Shown here in pieces: positions 11,355-22,420 of a stretch of DNA of 64,000 nt. The notes below the pieces were generated by a model, which had not been told where the DNA came from, made no database searches, and saw only the letters and a list, made by a program, of their open reading frames with translations. Numbering within the stretch: position 1 is the first letter of the stretch; each line of letters begins with the position of its first letter. The position numbers were made by a program, and so were the translations under genes. This stretch comes from Cephalotrichum gorgonifer (Eukaryota > Ascomycota > Sordariomycetes > Microascales > Microascaceae), in assembly GCA_900312665.1 (NCBI GenBank), contig ONZQ02000001.1, positions 3,554,875 through 3,618,874 of the forward strand. Direction: 5' to 3'.

Positions 11355-12683
11355 ATGACCATCAAACTAGGCTTGCAGCGCATGCACGACCTCTACGGCA
11401 AGAGCCCCCAGCTTTGGAAGGCCATCCACGTAGCAGGCACCAACGGCAAGGGGTCCGTCTGCTCGTACGTCTCCTCCCTCCTCGCCCGCTCCAACATCTC
11501 CCACGGCCGCTTCACCTCGCCCTTCATCCGCCGCCCGGAAGACTCAATTCTCATCAACAACACCCCAATCCCCACCGACCTGTTCCGGTCGTTCTACTAT
11601 GCCGCCGACAAAGCGCCGGCGGCCGACAAGCCCACCCACTTTGAGCGCATGACCTACGCGGCCTTTGCCGCCTTTGACCACTTCGATGTCAAGTACGGCG
11701 TCGTCGAGACCGGGCTTGGCGGGCGGCTGGACTCCACCAATATCCTGCGGAACAAGGCTGTGACTGTCATCACCAAGATTGGAATCGATCACCAGGAGTA
11801 TCTAGGAGATACCATGGAGCTCATAGCCGCGGAGAAGGCGGGCATCATGAACGGCGCGCCGTGCGTCATCAACGGGCGGAACGCGCCCGAAGCGCTCGGG
11901 GTACTCTTGGATACGGCCCGTCGCGTGGGGTCCAAGGCGATCCTAACGACAGACGACGCGCGGCTTACGGAGGAGTCCAACGCGCTAACTTCGTCGTCGT
12001 CGGGACGGGGGTGGCCGCAGCATGTGCTCGACAATGCGACGTGCGCCATCAAGGCCTGCGAACAGCTTGAGGAGTTCCGCGACTCCCCGCTCCACATCGC
12101 GGATCTACTGAGTCTTCCTGGGGCCCAGATGGAGGGGAGACTACAGGAGGTGGATATCAGCAGCACGCATGTCGGAAGAGGAGCGGATCGGCGCACCCCG
12201 ATCATCCTGGACGGTGCCCATAACTTAGATGCCGTAGCAGCTCTAGCCGAGCACGTCGATCGAAACGTGAGGGCCGCCAGGGACGGGTCTTCGGGGCCCG
12301 TCACCTGGGTGATAGGCATGTCCAACCCTAGAGAGAGCACCGCGTCCGAGATTCTAGGTTCCTTAATCCGGCCCGGCGACGGGGTAGTTTTCACGGAATA
12401 TGAGCGGCCTGCGGGTGGCCAGACGAGTACGAGTCAGGAGGACTACTTTTTATCCTTCCGCCCCGAACCTCTAAGGGGCGCGAAGCTGGAGGACGCCATC
12501 AGGTCCATGGGTGAGGCAAATAATCCCGTAGCGAGCTGCGCTACTGTGGATGAAGCTTTACGGGCAGCGTGTCAGATGGCGAAGATGCCCAAGAACGGCG
12601 GGGAAACGCCGATTGTTGTCACGGGAAGTTTGTATCTTATAGCGGATGTGCTGAAGTGGGCAGATGGAAGTAAGCTACGATGA
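11355..12683 (+). CDS. FOL3: Dihydrofolate synthetase (FolC/Mur ligase family)
   Basis: ATP-dependent ligase that joins glutamate to dihydropteroate to make dihydrofolate in the folate pathway. Single exon, 442 residues. The start gives MTIKLGLQRMHDL, the usual short N-terminus before the P-loop HVAGTNGKGS (about residues 25-34). Other family marks are GVVETGLGGRLDSTN, GIDHQEYLGDT with AEKAGI, and the C-terminal ILDGAHN with GSLYL. The short form, lacking a mitochondrial leader, fits the yeast FOL3 type better than folylpolyglutamate synthase (MET7/RMA1), which is usually longer; the two share a fold, so a polyglutamylating role cannot be fully excluded. Confidence 0.9.
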   Translation: MTIKLGLQRMHDLYGKSPQLWKAIHVAGTNGKGSVCSYVSSLLARSNISHGRFTSPFIRRPEDSILINNTPIPTDLFRSFYYAADKAPAADKPTHFERMTYAAFAAFDHFDVKYGVVETGLGGRLDSTNILRNKAVTVITKIGIDHQEYLGDTMELIAAEKAGIMNGAPCVINGRNAPEALGVLLDTARRVGSKAILTTDDARLTEESNALTSSSSGRGWPQHVLDNATCAIKACEQLEEFRDSPLHIADLLSLPGAQMEGRLQEVDISSTHVGRGADRRTPIILDGAHNLDAVAALAEHVDRNVRAARDGSSGPVTWVIGMSNPRESTASEILGSLIRPGDGVVFTEYERPAGGQTSTSQEDYFLSFRPEPLRGAKLEDAIRSMGEANNPVASCATVDEALRAACQMAKMPKNGGETPIVVTGSLYLIADVLKWADGSKLR

Positions 12684-12993
12684 CGAAAAAAGTCGGCGTA
12701 AATATTGGGGGAGGTAAACAACAAAAGGTCAAATGGAATTTGGGGAGGGTGTTGGGAGTGTTGGATTTCAAAAGTCCACAGGGATCTGGGAATAGACACA
12801 TTTACAGACTTCAGATCAAAGCTAGTTAAGATATTTGTGTGTGTGCAGGGGAAACTTGGGGCGATGAGAAAAGGGTGCTTGTTACACTTGGTATTATTTT
12901 CTCATAGGAATTGCACACATGTACCGACATAGACACTCATCAATCCGACCGACCACCCGTTAACAAGGAACAGCCAAACCACGTCTCACCGCA
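12684..12993. other. Short intergenic region
   Basis: 310 bp between FOL3 and the DUF218 gene, same strand; TG-rich around 12830-12845. No element recognised. Confidence 0.4.
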
Positions 12994-13817
12994 ATGGCAA
13001 TGACGGCCAACCCGACTCATCTCATCGTCGTCTGCTGCCACGGCATATGGCTGGGCGGCCCTACCCGCGGCTTCAGCGAGTCCGAATGGCTTCTCGCGCC
13101 ATTCCAGGCCGGTGAGGTCCCAACCTTCATCGAGCATATCAAGGCCGGCCTCATACTTCTGGCGGCGGATCCTAACTCCGTCCTCATGTTCTCCGGGTAC
13201 TCCTTATCACGCCCCCCAAACGTTTCTCTCTCGTATAACTGACCCTACGCGTATCCCATAGAGCCCCAACACGTAAAGAGACGAAACTGTCGGAGGCAGG
13301 CAGCTACGCCGCCCTCGCTCGCCAGAACAACTACTTCAACATAGGGCCGGCCCCGCGACAGGGCCGCATCCAGCTCGAGGAGCGCGCGCTAGACTCCTAC
13401 CACAACATCCTATTCTCCCTCCTCAAGTTCCACGCCCTCTTCTCCGCCTGGCCCTCCCGCCTCACCATCGTCAGCCACGCCTTCAAGCGGCCCCGCCTCG
13501 AGGCCCACTGTGCCGCCATCGGGTTCCCCGCCGAGAGGATCGCGCACGTGGGTGTCGACCCCCCCGGGATGGTGGAGGGGGCTGCGGAGAAGTCGGGGGC
13601 GCTGGGCGGCGTGGGGGCCGCGATGGGGCAGTGGGCGGAGGACCCGCACGGGGTCGGGGAGGTACTGGCGGGGAAGAGGATGATGAGGAACCCGTGGGGC
13701 GTCAACCAGGACTTATTCATGAACGGGGAGGAGATGAGGAAGAGTGGCCTTGTGACCATGCTCGTCGACGGGGTACGGGAGGCGCTGGACCCGGACGCGC
13801 CTCGACCGTGGGCGTGA
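12994..13817 (+). CDS. DUF218 (YdcF-like) domain protein
   Basis: Two exons, 12994-13196 and 13262-13817, give 252 residues. The junction restores MFSGAPTRKETKLSEAGSY, the glycine-rich SGG/SGA-x-TR segment typical of DUF218 proteins. Later blocks fit the fungal branch of this family: RQNNYFN, EERALDSYHNILFSLLKF, RLTIVSHAFKRPR and IGFPAERI followed by a Pro-rich turn. The family is thought to bind nucleotide-like ligands in bacteria, but the fungal role is unknown and I give none. The intron donor is GTACTC, with a C6 tract 15 nt inside the intron. The gene converges on the alpha/beta hydrolase 150 bp downstream. Confidence 0.85.
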
Positions 13818-13966
13818 TGGCTCGCCTACCTTGACGAGAGATGAATGCATGCATATTCAAGGCTTAAGACTTATTAAAGACCGACTAGGTCCGGTGTAAG
13901 AGATGATCATTTCGTGAAGCGAAGCCACCCTCCCGCAGGTGTTGAAGGCGACATCCCCAGGAATAT

Positions 13967-15132
13967 CTATATCTTTGACTTGTCTTCCCTCGACCCCTCC
14001 GACAGAGCATCCACCACAAACCTCACCGCATCCGCCACCATGCCATCGCTGAAAGCGTGTCCCACCCCCTCGTACACCTTATTTTCCACCGTGACGCCTC
14101 CCGTCTTATACCAGCCCCCGGCGGCATCCGTGAAGAACTTCAGAAACGGCTCCGACACCCGGTACGGAACGAGCCTGTCGTCCGCGCCGGAGCACACTAG
14201 GAACCTCTTTCCCTTCACCCTCGCGTCGAGAACGGCCCCGAGCTCCGCCCTCTGCTTCTCGTCCAGGGCTGCCGTCGAGATGGGGCCCGTGCCGAAAAGG
14301 ATGCCCTTGGGGTCCGCGCGGCGGCACAGCGCGACGAGATCCTTCGGGAAATGTTCGCTGCCCAGGAAGGACGCGCCGCCGTCCTCCGCGTTGTACGTGC
14401 TCAGCTTAGAGCGCTGCGCGCGGCCCGACATGAGAGCTGGTATCCGGAGGGGTCAGCCGTCCGGACTTCCACGACATATCCTACCATCTCTTCTCCCTTC
14501 TCCGAGCCCTTCCTGGGGTTTGGATCCGAAACACACTAGCTAGGTCAAACCACCGGGGGGGAGGACTCACCCATATAATCCGGACACCCAATAATCAGAA
14601 CCCCGGCCGTGACCCTCTCATCACTAAACATCAGCTGCCACGCACTATGCCCCCCCAGCGACCACCCCAGCACAAAGTGCCCGTCGACCTCCCCCTCCAC
14701 GCCCAGATACCCCCCGACCACATCGATCAGCCCCCTCGTGTCCTCCGCCATCCCCCTGATCGCCCCCATCATGTCGACGGCGTGCCTCTCGTTCCCGGCC
14801 CTCCACGACTCGTTCGCCAGAGGAAAGACTTCCCTCGACCCGTGGTTCCGCTGGTCGAACGCCAGCGCCACGACGCCCCTCTCCGCTGCGCCGGCGGCGC
14901 CGGAGCCGCGCCTCTCGTTCCACGCCGACACCGCGCGGCGCGCAAAGTCGCCCATGGTCTCCTTCGTCTGCAGGCGCGGGTGGTGTAGCCAGAGGCAGGT
15001 CACGCGGGCGGCCGGGCACGGCGAGGAGAGCTCCTCGAGGCCGTAGACGTCGACGAGGAGCCCCGCCATCGGGATCGTCTTCATGGAGACTGCCGGCGGC
15101 GGCGGGAGGGTGCTCTCTGCGGTGGAGGACAT
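13967..15132 (-). CDS. Alpha/beta-hydrolase fold protein
   Basis: Exons 15132-14571 and 14436-13967 (134-nt intron, donor GTGAGT, acceptor CCAG) make 343 residues. The nucleophile elbow is GWSLGG with Ser158, preceded by FDQRNHGSR, the expected strand-turn; the likely acid lies in SGADDRLVPY and the histidine in GVGHAFSDG near the C-terminus, so a full Ser-Asp-His triad is present. No signal peptide or membrane segment is seen, which suggests a cytosolic hydrolase or esterase. The true substrate cannot be read from the sequence. The intron carries a C7 tract 9 nt from its 5' splice site. Confidence 0.88.
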
Positions 15133-15978
15133 TGTGTTGGTTGGATCTGAGTTTATTTTTAGGAGCGACGAAAGGGTGAGGGGTAGAAAAAAGCGAGTGC
15201 TGTAGTGAGGGAGTATGTGTATAACGAAGATACGATAGGCCCGAAATTGTGGGAGGGAGAATGTGGATCAAGCCGATGTATAGGAGAACTAGCTATCTCG
15301 ACCGAGATCTTTCGTAGGTTCATGCGGACAAATTGACATACACTACTACATCCAGCGTGTAATGCTGTACTTATTACATTACGCAAGTCATCCTCGCCAC
15401 AAGCGTGCTAGCTAAAACAACTCGGTGGGAACACAGGAGTAAATACTTTGGAATCCTTTCACAGCCAGCCAAAGAAAAGACAGACGAGGCCACAATACAC
15501 TGATTCCTGCAGTAAATTCCTTGGTGACAAAAAATGAAATTGAAGTGCTAGTCAAAGGAAATTATCTCTCAAGTCGTACTGCCGGCGCTATTGCGGCACG
15601 CCCCTTCATCGAGGGAAAAGGGGGGGAAAGGGGGAGGGGGAGTTGGGAAGGGGAATAAAAAATCGTATCGAGTCGTAAGTCAGATTGGGGCTGTCAAGAA
15701 GCCGGACTGAGGCGATCCATATTGGTCGCAATGTTTGTCCTTTCGGCGCCTGCTCTACCCTTGAAGATGGTCCCAGGGTCGTCCTCATTAAACCCGGCTC
15801 ACATCGTCTTGCACCTCCGTACATCTCTTCTCGCCGTCGCGGACACTATAGGCCTTCATCTGGGCTCTAAATAGACCAAGGTCTCAAATATGAGAGTGGT
15901 CGTGGTCACTGTCGTCCGTTCGTCCGTGTTCATCGCAGCGGGCGGTGGTCCTGTCCGATCCCTCCGCCCAGCAACCAT
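15133..15978. other. Intergenic region between two minus-strand genes
   Basis: Holds the promoter of the hydrolase and the 3' end of ICE2. A purine-rich run (GGGAAAAGGGGGGGAAAGGGGGAGGG) lies near 15612. No gene seen. Confidence 0.4.
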
Positions 15979-17428
15979 TTAGTCTACCTTCCAGTGGTTT
16001 GTCTCGTCGTTACCCAAATATAGCTCGATTGCGTAGAGCCCCATGGTTCCGACAACATTGGCCCACCTCCAACCGTTGCCTCCCACGTCCCCCCCGCGGA
16101 GGGTCCACCCATCCGGACCTTCGCTGACGGAGAAGTGCTGTAGTAGCAGGCTGGTGTATATCGCAATCAGCACTGACGGTGAGAACCACGAGAGGACTTC
16201 GAGCAGCTTATTCGCGCCCTCCGAGTCTTCGAGGCCTGACTCTTCCATTACCGCCTGCGCCCCATACTCCCGAATAGCGGGGATCAGGCGAGTGGCGCAA
16301 TAAAACACGAAAATGCGGTAGGTGAGAGATATTATGACAGACGGTGTCGTGGTCTGGAAGGCCGCGTAGAAGAGGTTGAAGGCGTTGTGCACGGCGGTGG
16401 GCAGGGAGCCGAGCATGTGGAGGAGAGTCGAGTAGGATGCCATTACTATAGGTGGGAGTGGCATGAACTCAGGTTGTGGGGAGGCTGGCTGGTCCGCGGC
16501 CGACGCGGAACCGAGAGATGGTGAGAAGTCGGTAAAGATCTGGTATACGCAGAGCACAACGTAGGCGAACAGAAGGGATGACTCGACGGGATTGCCCTTT
16601 CTGCTCGTAATGGCGAGGCCACACAAGAAGGCGGCCGTAGTCACGGTGACTCCGATCAGGGTCGCATCTATGTTGCCGATGTGAGGGAACAGGATGATAC
16701 GCCATAGGAAGTAGGCGGCGATTGCAATAATGCTTCCAGAGACAGCTAGGAGGCCGATCTATAAATGCCCTGAGTTAGCACCAATACTACTCCCAGTCCT
16801 TATTACTCGCCAGTTGTCTCCTCCAGGTGCGCCGATGCCGCCACAGTTACCCCCCCGGGGGGGGGGGGGGGGTAGAAGGCGAGGGAAGGGGCGGGGGAGC
16901 TGTGCGCCGACTTACCATCCAGGTGTCACTTCGTCCGCTGTTCACGAGCCACCTCGTTATCTGGCCAGCCGCCTGGATGACCAGGAGGGTGCAGAAGCCC
17001 TCGAGAAGCTGGAAGACGGGCGACGAGTAGCGCAGAGTTTTATCCCAGCCCCCCAACGTGATAGTCTCAATCACATTCTCGAACCACTCCGACCAACTGC
17101 TCGTCTTTTTCGCGACGAGGTGCTCAAAGGTGCGCTCAACCCAGTTGGAGCTCCCCGCGTCGACGGCGAACCGGCCGAGGGCCCATATTAGAAGTGAGGG
17201 TATGACCACCCACTGCGATATCCGAAAGGCCGTTGCGACAGCCTTCCCGGCGCGCGTCGACGAGGCCGTCGCGGCCCGTACGCTCGAGTATACGAAGTAG
17301 TAGAAGAATAGCGCTAAGCTGTATGCGAGGCCGCTGTCCCTGCCGCCGACATCGAACGCGATGGGTATTGATAGTACGATGCTGAGGAGGAACACGGAAC
17401 TGAGTAGGCTTTGAAAAAACCACCCCAT
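15979..17428 (-). CDS. ICE2: ICE2 family ER membrane protein
   Basis: Polytopic ER membrane protein; yeast Ice2 acts in ER morphology, cortical ER inheritance and lipid-droplet/phospholipid balance. Exons 17428-16916 and 16758-15979 give 430 residues across a 157-nt intron (donor GTAAGT, branch CTAAC, acceptor TATAG). The N-terminus is an uncleaved hydrophobic segment (SSVFLLSIVLSIPIAF) and several further membrane segments follow. The family blocks SWSEWFENVIETITLGGWDK and YSSPVFQLLEGFCTLL are clear. The intron contains an unusual C16G7 run in the transcript sense. Confidence 0.88.
16850..16872. repeat. C7G16 homopolymer block inside the ICE2 intron
   Basis: On the plus strand seven C (16850-16856) are followed at once by sixteen G (16857-16872). 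The arms can pair over seven bases and the G run could form a quadruplex. It lies 43 nt inside the intron from the 5' splice site. Confidence 0.9.
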
Positions 17429-17948
17429 GGGGGGCGACTGGGCGGCGGTGCCGCGCCGAACGAGCGGTTTCTGGAAGGTGGGGGACGGCGGCGTGCGTCA
17501 CTCCGAGTATCGAGTATCGTAGTCCTCCTCCTCGATCGTTTCGTTTCGTGGGAGAGCAGGAACGAAGTCGTGCCTGTGAAGGTTGGGCTCGGAAAATGGG
17601 CAAGAAATATCGTGTCGCTAGCCAGGCTAGGCTAAGCTAAACGTGACAGCTGGTGGTACTATCACGAAATGGTTGAAGTTCGTGAAAGAGGTTCATTTGA
17701 GGAGAAGAGAAAAATGAAACGCTCAGTACACCTTGGATCCAGAATAGAAACAAGTAAGTACAAGTCGTAGCAGCAGTATTGCTTTATTATCGCAAGTGGC
17801 TGTTCCTGTTGAAAGGAGGTGAAGAGAGAGCGACGGTGAACAAAGTTAAACCTGGCGTGGCTGGAAGAGGAAAGAGAGCCCACAAGCACATGTGCTTTGG
17901 CCAAATGATTGCCTTCAGTGGGGTGGATACACTCCACCATACATGTAT

Positions 17949-17957
17949 TACTCCGTA
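17949..17957. repeat. TACTCCGTA dispersed 9-mer, copy 2
   Basis: Exact copy, flanked by ACATGTA-type palindromes (ACATGTATTACTCCGTACAT). Confidence 0.6.
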
Positions 17958-18243
17958 CATGCATACATGTATACTTTGACAGTGTATGCCAAGCAGGCCT
18001 ACAGGCGGTGGTGGGTGTGTGGTGTGTTATCACTCTATCTTCACGTGCTAGAGCAGGAATGTGGATGTTCTCCAGCTTGGACACGCCAAAAACAGTCGAG
18101 GAACCTGGTAATAATAGACCTCGTTGAGGTAATAATACCCTAGATTATTTTAGATACCCAGGATCCGATCTGACATGGGTGTTCATGGTGTCGATGGTTG
18201 CCCAGCCTGCTTGTATTCAGCACTCTATTAGTTACTCTCTTTG

Positions 18244-18252
18244 TACGGAGTA
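18244..18252. repeat. TACGGAGTA dispersed 9-mer, copy 3
   Basis: Inverted orientation relative to copy 4 at 18286, with 33 bp between them. Confidence 0.6.
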
Positions 18253-18285
18253 CAGCTTGAGGGTTCAACTACCAGCAACCTTCCT

Positions 18286-18294
18286 TACTCCGTA
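18286..18294. repeat. TACTCCGTA dispersed 9-mer, copy 4
   Basis: Forms an inverted pair with the copy at 18244. Confidence 0.6.
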
Positions 18295-19154
18295 CCTAAG
18301 TGTTCACCGCCCCGCTCATCTTGGCCTCAAAAACTGCACTATCAATACAGGTCTGCCTCGGTTTGATATGTGGTGAGCTGCGAGCTGACCCCGTCCAACA
18401 GCCATCTTGCTCCCAAACCCGCCCCACTATTCTTCCTTAGGTTCCTTTTTGTTTTCATAATATACTACTGTGGCCTGCTGGGCTGCTAGTCTCAACTGGC
18501 GTGGCTGTTTGAATGGCGTGGAATAGTCCGCACATGACAGGGACGGACGGTTGGTTACCTTCACTATCGCCCACACTGCCACCGTACAAGCAGACATATA
18601 CATGCACACTTACATCACACACCGAGTCACACCATACCATCAGAAGTCGAGGAGGAAGAAGAAGAAATGGTAAGGACTGCTATATATGTACCTATGGCCT
18701 GCACTTGAAGAGATATAAACGAATACTCGCACCTCTTCACTTAGAGCTTCCTGTTCTCGCAGCTCTCTGGCCGCAGTCTCCTCCCCGGCTCTAGCTATGG
18801 TTGGTGCCCAAGTCCGCCTCCCGCTCCCCCCAAACTGTGCAAACAGATACTTGTCCGTTCGTACGGGGAAATGCGGCCACACACACCTCCACGGCATATC
18901 TAGCTGCATGATGTCAGCCCCGATCTGGACGACATCAGCTGGCCCTGTCGGCGTGTGGCCCCCGCGCGCCGACAGCTCTACAATGCGGTTGGTTGGAGAT
19001 AGTCCGAGGAGGCCTGACCCATCCCATCTCCACAGATGATCTCCTACTACCCTGCAACCATGGTTGGCTTCTACTCTTGACTAGTCCTCCTCCAGTGTGA
19101 GGAGGGGGCCCGCGCGCGCAACCCAGATAGTTACGTCATCGCCGACGAACAGCA

Positions 19155-19173
19155 GGGGGGGGGGGGAGGGGGG
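19155..19173. repeat. G12-A-G6 homopolymer block
   Basis: Twelve G, one A and six G in a row on the plus strand, in the intergenic space beyond the small secreted protein gene. It could form a G-quadruplex and is a common place for assembly errors. Confidence 0.9.
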
Positions 19174-19388
19174 CATTTGCTCCTTGGAACCTCGTCGGAG
19201 GTTTACGCCGCTATGCATTTGGGGACTAGAAAGATGATCGAGCTCATGTGGGATTAAATCGGGAATATCCGACTTGTAGTCCTAACTGGTGTGCTTGTAA
19301 TACTCCATAATACAAGTAATGACAAGGTTCGGATCTCGGATCCAGACTGCACCGATTCCCTCCCACCCTATCCCGGCGACCAGGGTCC

Positions 19389-19937
19389 CTAGCACAGACA
19401 GGGAAGATGAATGGTCAGGAAGTTGCTGCACGTTTTGCCGCTGGGTTGTTCACTACCCGTCTGCAGGAACAACTCATAGAATCCTCCGCCAAGGCCACAC
19501 ACAAGGAAGTTGAGTTCTAGTAAATACCACCCATGAAATAGTCAGTGTCACTCGTCCTCGAAGTCGTAGTCATATCGCCAGCTTTTGGCCATGTCGGGGA
19601 TTAACTCACGCCTGCCGTAGCTACTGCCGGTAGTCGTGATGATGGTGTCCCCCTCAAGCCCCCACGCCGTCGTCTCCCCCGTCTCCCCGAAGGACAGGCT
19701 CTTGTACGATGTACTGTCGTCGGCAATGTTGATGAACATGCTCGTGTTTGTTGACTGAATAGTCCCGCCGATTTCGAAGCTCTCCGCTGACGCCTCGGGA
19801 CCAAGTACGACCTTGGTTGGGTCATTGGGGTACGCCTGGAGGTAGAGGTGGTAGACGGGATCCGAGACCCCACGAATCTTCTCGGGCTTTGCGTAGACGC
19901 CAGCCGCGAGGAGGCCGAGGGCGACGAGGAAACGCAT
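19389..19937 (-). CDS. Small secreted protein, two exons
   Basis: Start chosen at 19937 because it opens a clean signal peptide (MRFLVALGLLAAGVYA). Exon 1 is 19937-19610. Read straight through, it ends in an acidic tail (DYDFEDE), but a strong donor GTGAGT at 19609 and acceptor TTTACTAG before 19516 (93-nt intron with CTGAC branch) join it to exon 2, 19516-19389, restoring SYGRQLNFLVCGLGGG and ending at a Cys-bearing tail (HLPCLC, stop). The product is 151 residues, about 135 after cleavage, with one NTS glycosylation site and a compact beta-rich look (HLYLQAYPNDPTKVVLGPEA). I recall similar secreted fungal proteins of unknown function but no named family. Could be a cell-surface or effector-like protein. 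Confidence 0.8.
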
Positions 19938-21129
19938 CTTCGAAGTTCGGCTGTGGAAGAGGGGGGACACGTATTGTTTGATAATGGGTAGACGGTAAGT
20001 TGAAGAGTACTGGGAGAACCCAAGTGACCGGCGACCACCCGGCACTTATATGAAGTTTTTATTCATATCTTTAGAATCCCGAACCCTCTCCATCCGCCAA
20101 AATCTGCCTGCCATTAACGCATATTTCTCCGTCGATGGAGTGGTTCCTCCAATCGAGTAGCAAACTGCGAAGATGGGCGGGTAAAACGGAAGGAATTGGG
20201 CTTGTGGAATATATTAAAGATGTACCCCGTAATGCTCCTTAATATATATTATGGGAAGCAAGCCCGTGCAACCCGCCCCATCTAGGACGGGTGATGAGAG
20301 AAGTATGGGGAAGTGTAGCCAATACGGAACTCAGTGATGGGAACCCTGAACATGTAGAGTGCCTCGAGAAGTTACAGAGGGGTCGTCATGGGGTTCAAAT
20401 CTACTATACACTTATATGCGTAGATCCCCATTCCAGGAACAAAAAACATGTATACTCATGTAGCCATAGTGTGAACAGCTCCGCGCCCAATACACTCACC
20501 CATTCCCACCCACCTCTGTATGGCTCGCTCTAAGTGAGAGACTCTAAACCTCTGCGCCGTAGAAGTGAACTCATCATGTTATACGAGTACGTGGATACGT
20601 CTACAAGTACGCGTATGTATTACAAGAACTCTCCAATAAAAGCGTGCGAGCTGTCCCAGCAGCCCCATGATGGTCCAAGAATAAGGTCAGTTTAGCAGCG
20701 TGGGTTCCGGTTCCGGATTCAAAGCGGGGCATCGAACCATCGAGCCACAGCCCTCGTCTTAGTGGATGGGATGACAGGGGATCGGTCCCACCCATTAGGG
20801 GCAAGCTTAGAGAACGTGGATCCAGGAACGGCCAATCTCGAAGGAAATCTTGTCTCGCCAGTGGAGCACAGAGACGGGGGGAGGGGCGCAACAACACCTA
20901 TTTCCAGACGTCCGTCCTTGTTTCTTTCGTCACAACCTCTCGGGAATTGATATTAGCCCATTGTTTCACACCTCAACTCGCTCGTTTTTTTTTTCGAAGA
21001 CGGTACCAGCGAGACCTGATCACTCACTGGGATAATCGACTTTTTTCTCTGCCAAGCCCGGATTTACACCACGTCGACACACACTATCTTCCCCCGGGCC
21101 AACCAACCGTCCTTCTTTTTATCGTGGCG
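19938..21129. other. Divergent intergenic region
   Basis: Promoter space shared by the small secreted protein gene (minus) and sphingolipid desaturase (plus). AT-rich around 20200-20260 and 20570-20640. No gene seen. Confidence 0.4.
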
Positions 21130-22420
21130 ATGTCCGCCGCTTCAACCGCTACGCGGTCATCCACGGCCAAGGCGAGAGCCAATGGCGCAGCGAAGCAAGA
21201 AGACAAGAAGGGGCAGGAGCTTCCGGAGCTAAAGGTCAAGGAGCACGATTTCTTCTGGACATACACCGAGGAGCCCCACCGCACACGCCGCCTCGCCATC
21301 ATCAAGGCGCATCCAGAGGTATGAATGAAAGCCGAGCACTTCCCTCACTCCACGGGTGGAGAAGAAGGCTAGCAGGCTGACACGAGAGTTTCTTCATCGC
21401 CATATAGGTGACCAAGCTCTGCGGGCCTGAGCCCCTCACAAAGTATGTCGTCGCCGCCGTGGTCGGCCTACAGATCCTCGTCGCCTACCTCCTGCGCGAC
21501 ACCCCTATCCTCTCGTGGAAATACCTGGCCGCCGCCTACATCATCGGCGCCACGGCGAACCAGAATCTCTTCCTCGCCATCCACGAGATCTCGCACAACC
21601 TGGCCTTCCGATCGCCACTGGCCAACCGCCTCCTCGCCATCTTCGCGAACCTACCCATCGGCGTCCCCTATAGCGCGTCCTTCCGAGTATGATCCCCTCT
21701 TTTCTAAACTCGTCGGTTCCATCAAACCATCGTACTAACCGCGAGAGAGCACAGCCATACCACCTAACCCACCACAAGTCCCTGGGCGTCGACGGCCTGG
21801 ACACCGACCTCCCCACCGCCCTCGAGCTCGTCTTCCTCGACTCCATCCTCGGCAAGGCCTTCTTCTGCACCTTCCAGATCTTCTTCTACGCCATCCGACC
21901 CATCTTCGTCTACCGCGTGCCCCTCACCCGCATCCACTACCTCAACATCGCCGCCCAGGTCGCCTTCGACTACGCCATCTACACCGCCTTCGGTGGCCGT
22001 GCCCTCGCCTACTTCCCCATCTCCTCCTTCCTCGCCGGCTCCCTCCACCCGCTGGCCGCCCACTTCATCGCCGAGCACTACGTCTACGAGACCGTCACCC
22101 CCGCCCAGCGCGACCCGCGCAACCTCGTCCCCGTCCCCGAGACCTTCTCCTACTACGGCCCCGCCAACATCCTGACGTACAACGTCGGCCTGCACAACGA
22201 GCACCACGACTTCCCTGCCGTGCCGTGGACCCGCCTGCACAAGCTCCACGACATCGCCAAGGAGTTCTACGACGACCTGCCGCAGCACCACAGCTGGACC
22301 TACGCGCTGTGGAAGTTCATCTGGGACGACAGCGTCGGCATGAACTGCCGCGTCAAGAGGAAGGAGGGCGGCCGGAAGGTCGGCGCGGCGTCGTGGAAGC
22401 AGGATGAGATAGAGGCTTAG
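21130..22420 (+). CDS. DES1: Sphingolipid delta-4 desaturase
   Basis: ER membrane di-iron enzyme that puts the delta-4 double bond into the dihydroceramide long-chain base, a step towards glucosylceramides in filamentous fungi. Exons 21130-21318, 21408-21686 and 21755-22420 give 377 residues. The N-terminal lipid-desaturase block (KEHDFFWTYTEEPHRTRR) and all three histidine boxes are intact: HEISH (122-126), HLTHH (159-163) and HNEHH (303-307). Hydrophobic stretches around residues 75-115 and 190-210 fit the usual membrane topology. The first 38 residues are a basic, low-complexity tail. All introns have GTATG-type donors. Confidence 0.95.

Larger units (their letters stand above)
17429..19388. 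other. Gene-poor intergenic region
   Basis: Nearly 2 kb without a supportable gene: ICE2 promoter on the left, 3' flank of the small secreted protein gene on the right. It contains three TACTCCGTA/TACGGAGTA motifs (17949, 18244, 18286) and a poly(G) block near 19155. Open frames here are short and lack coding character. Confidence 0.5.
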
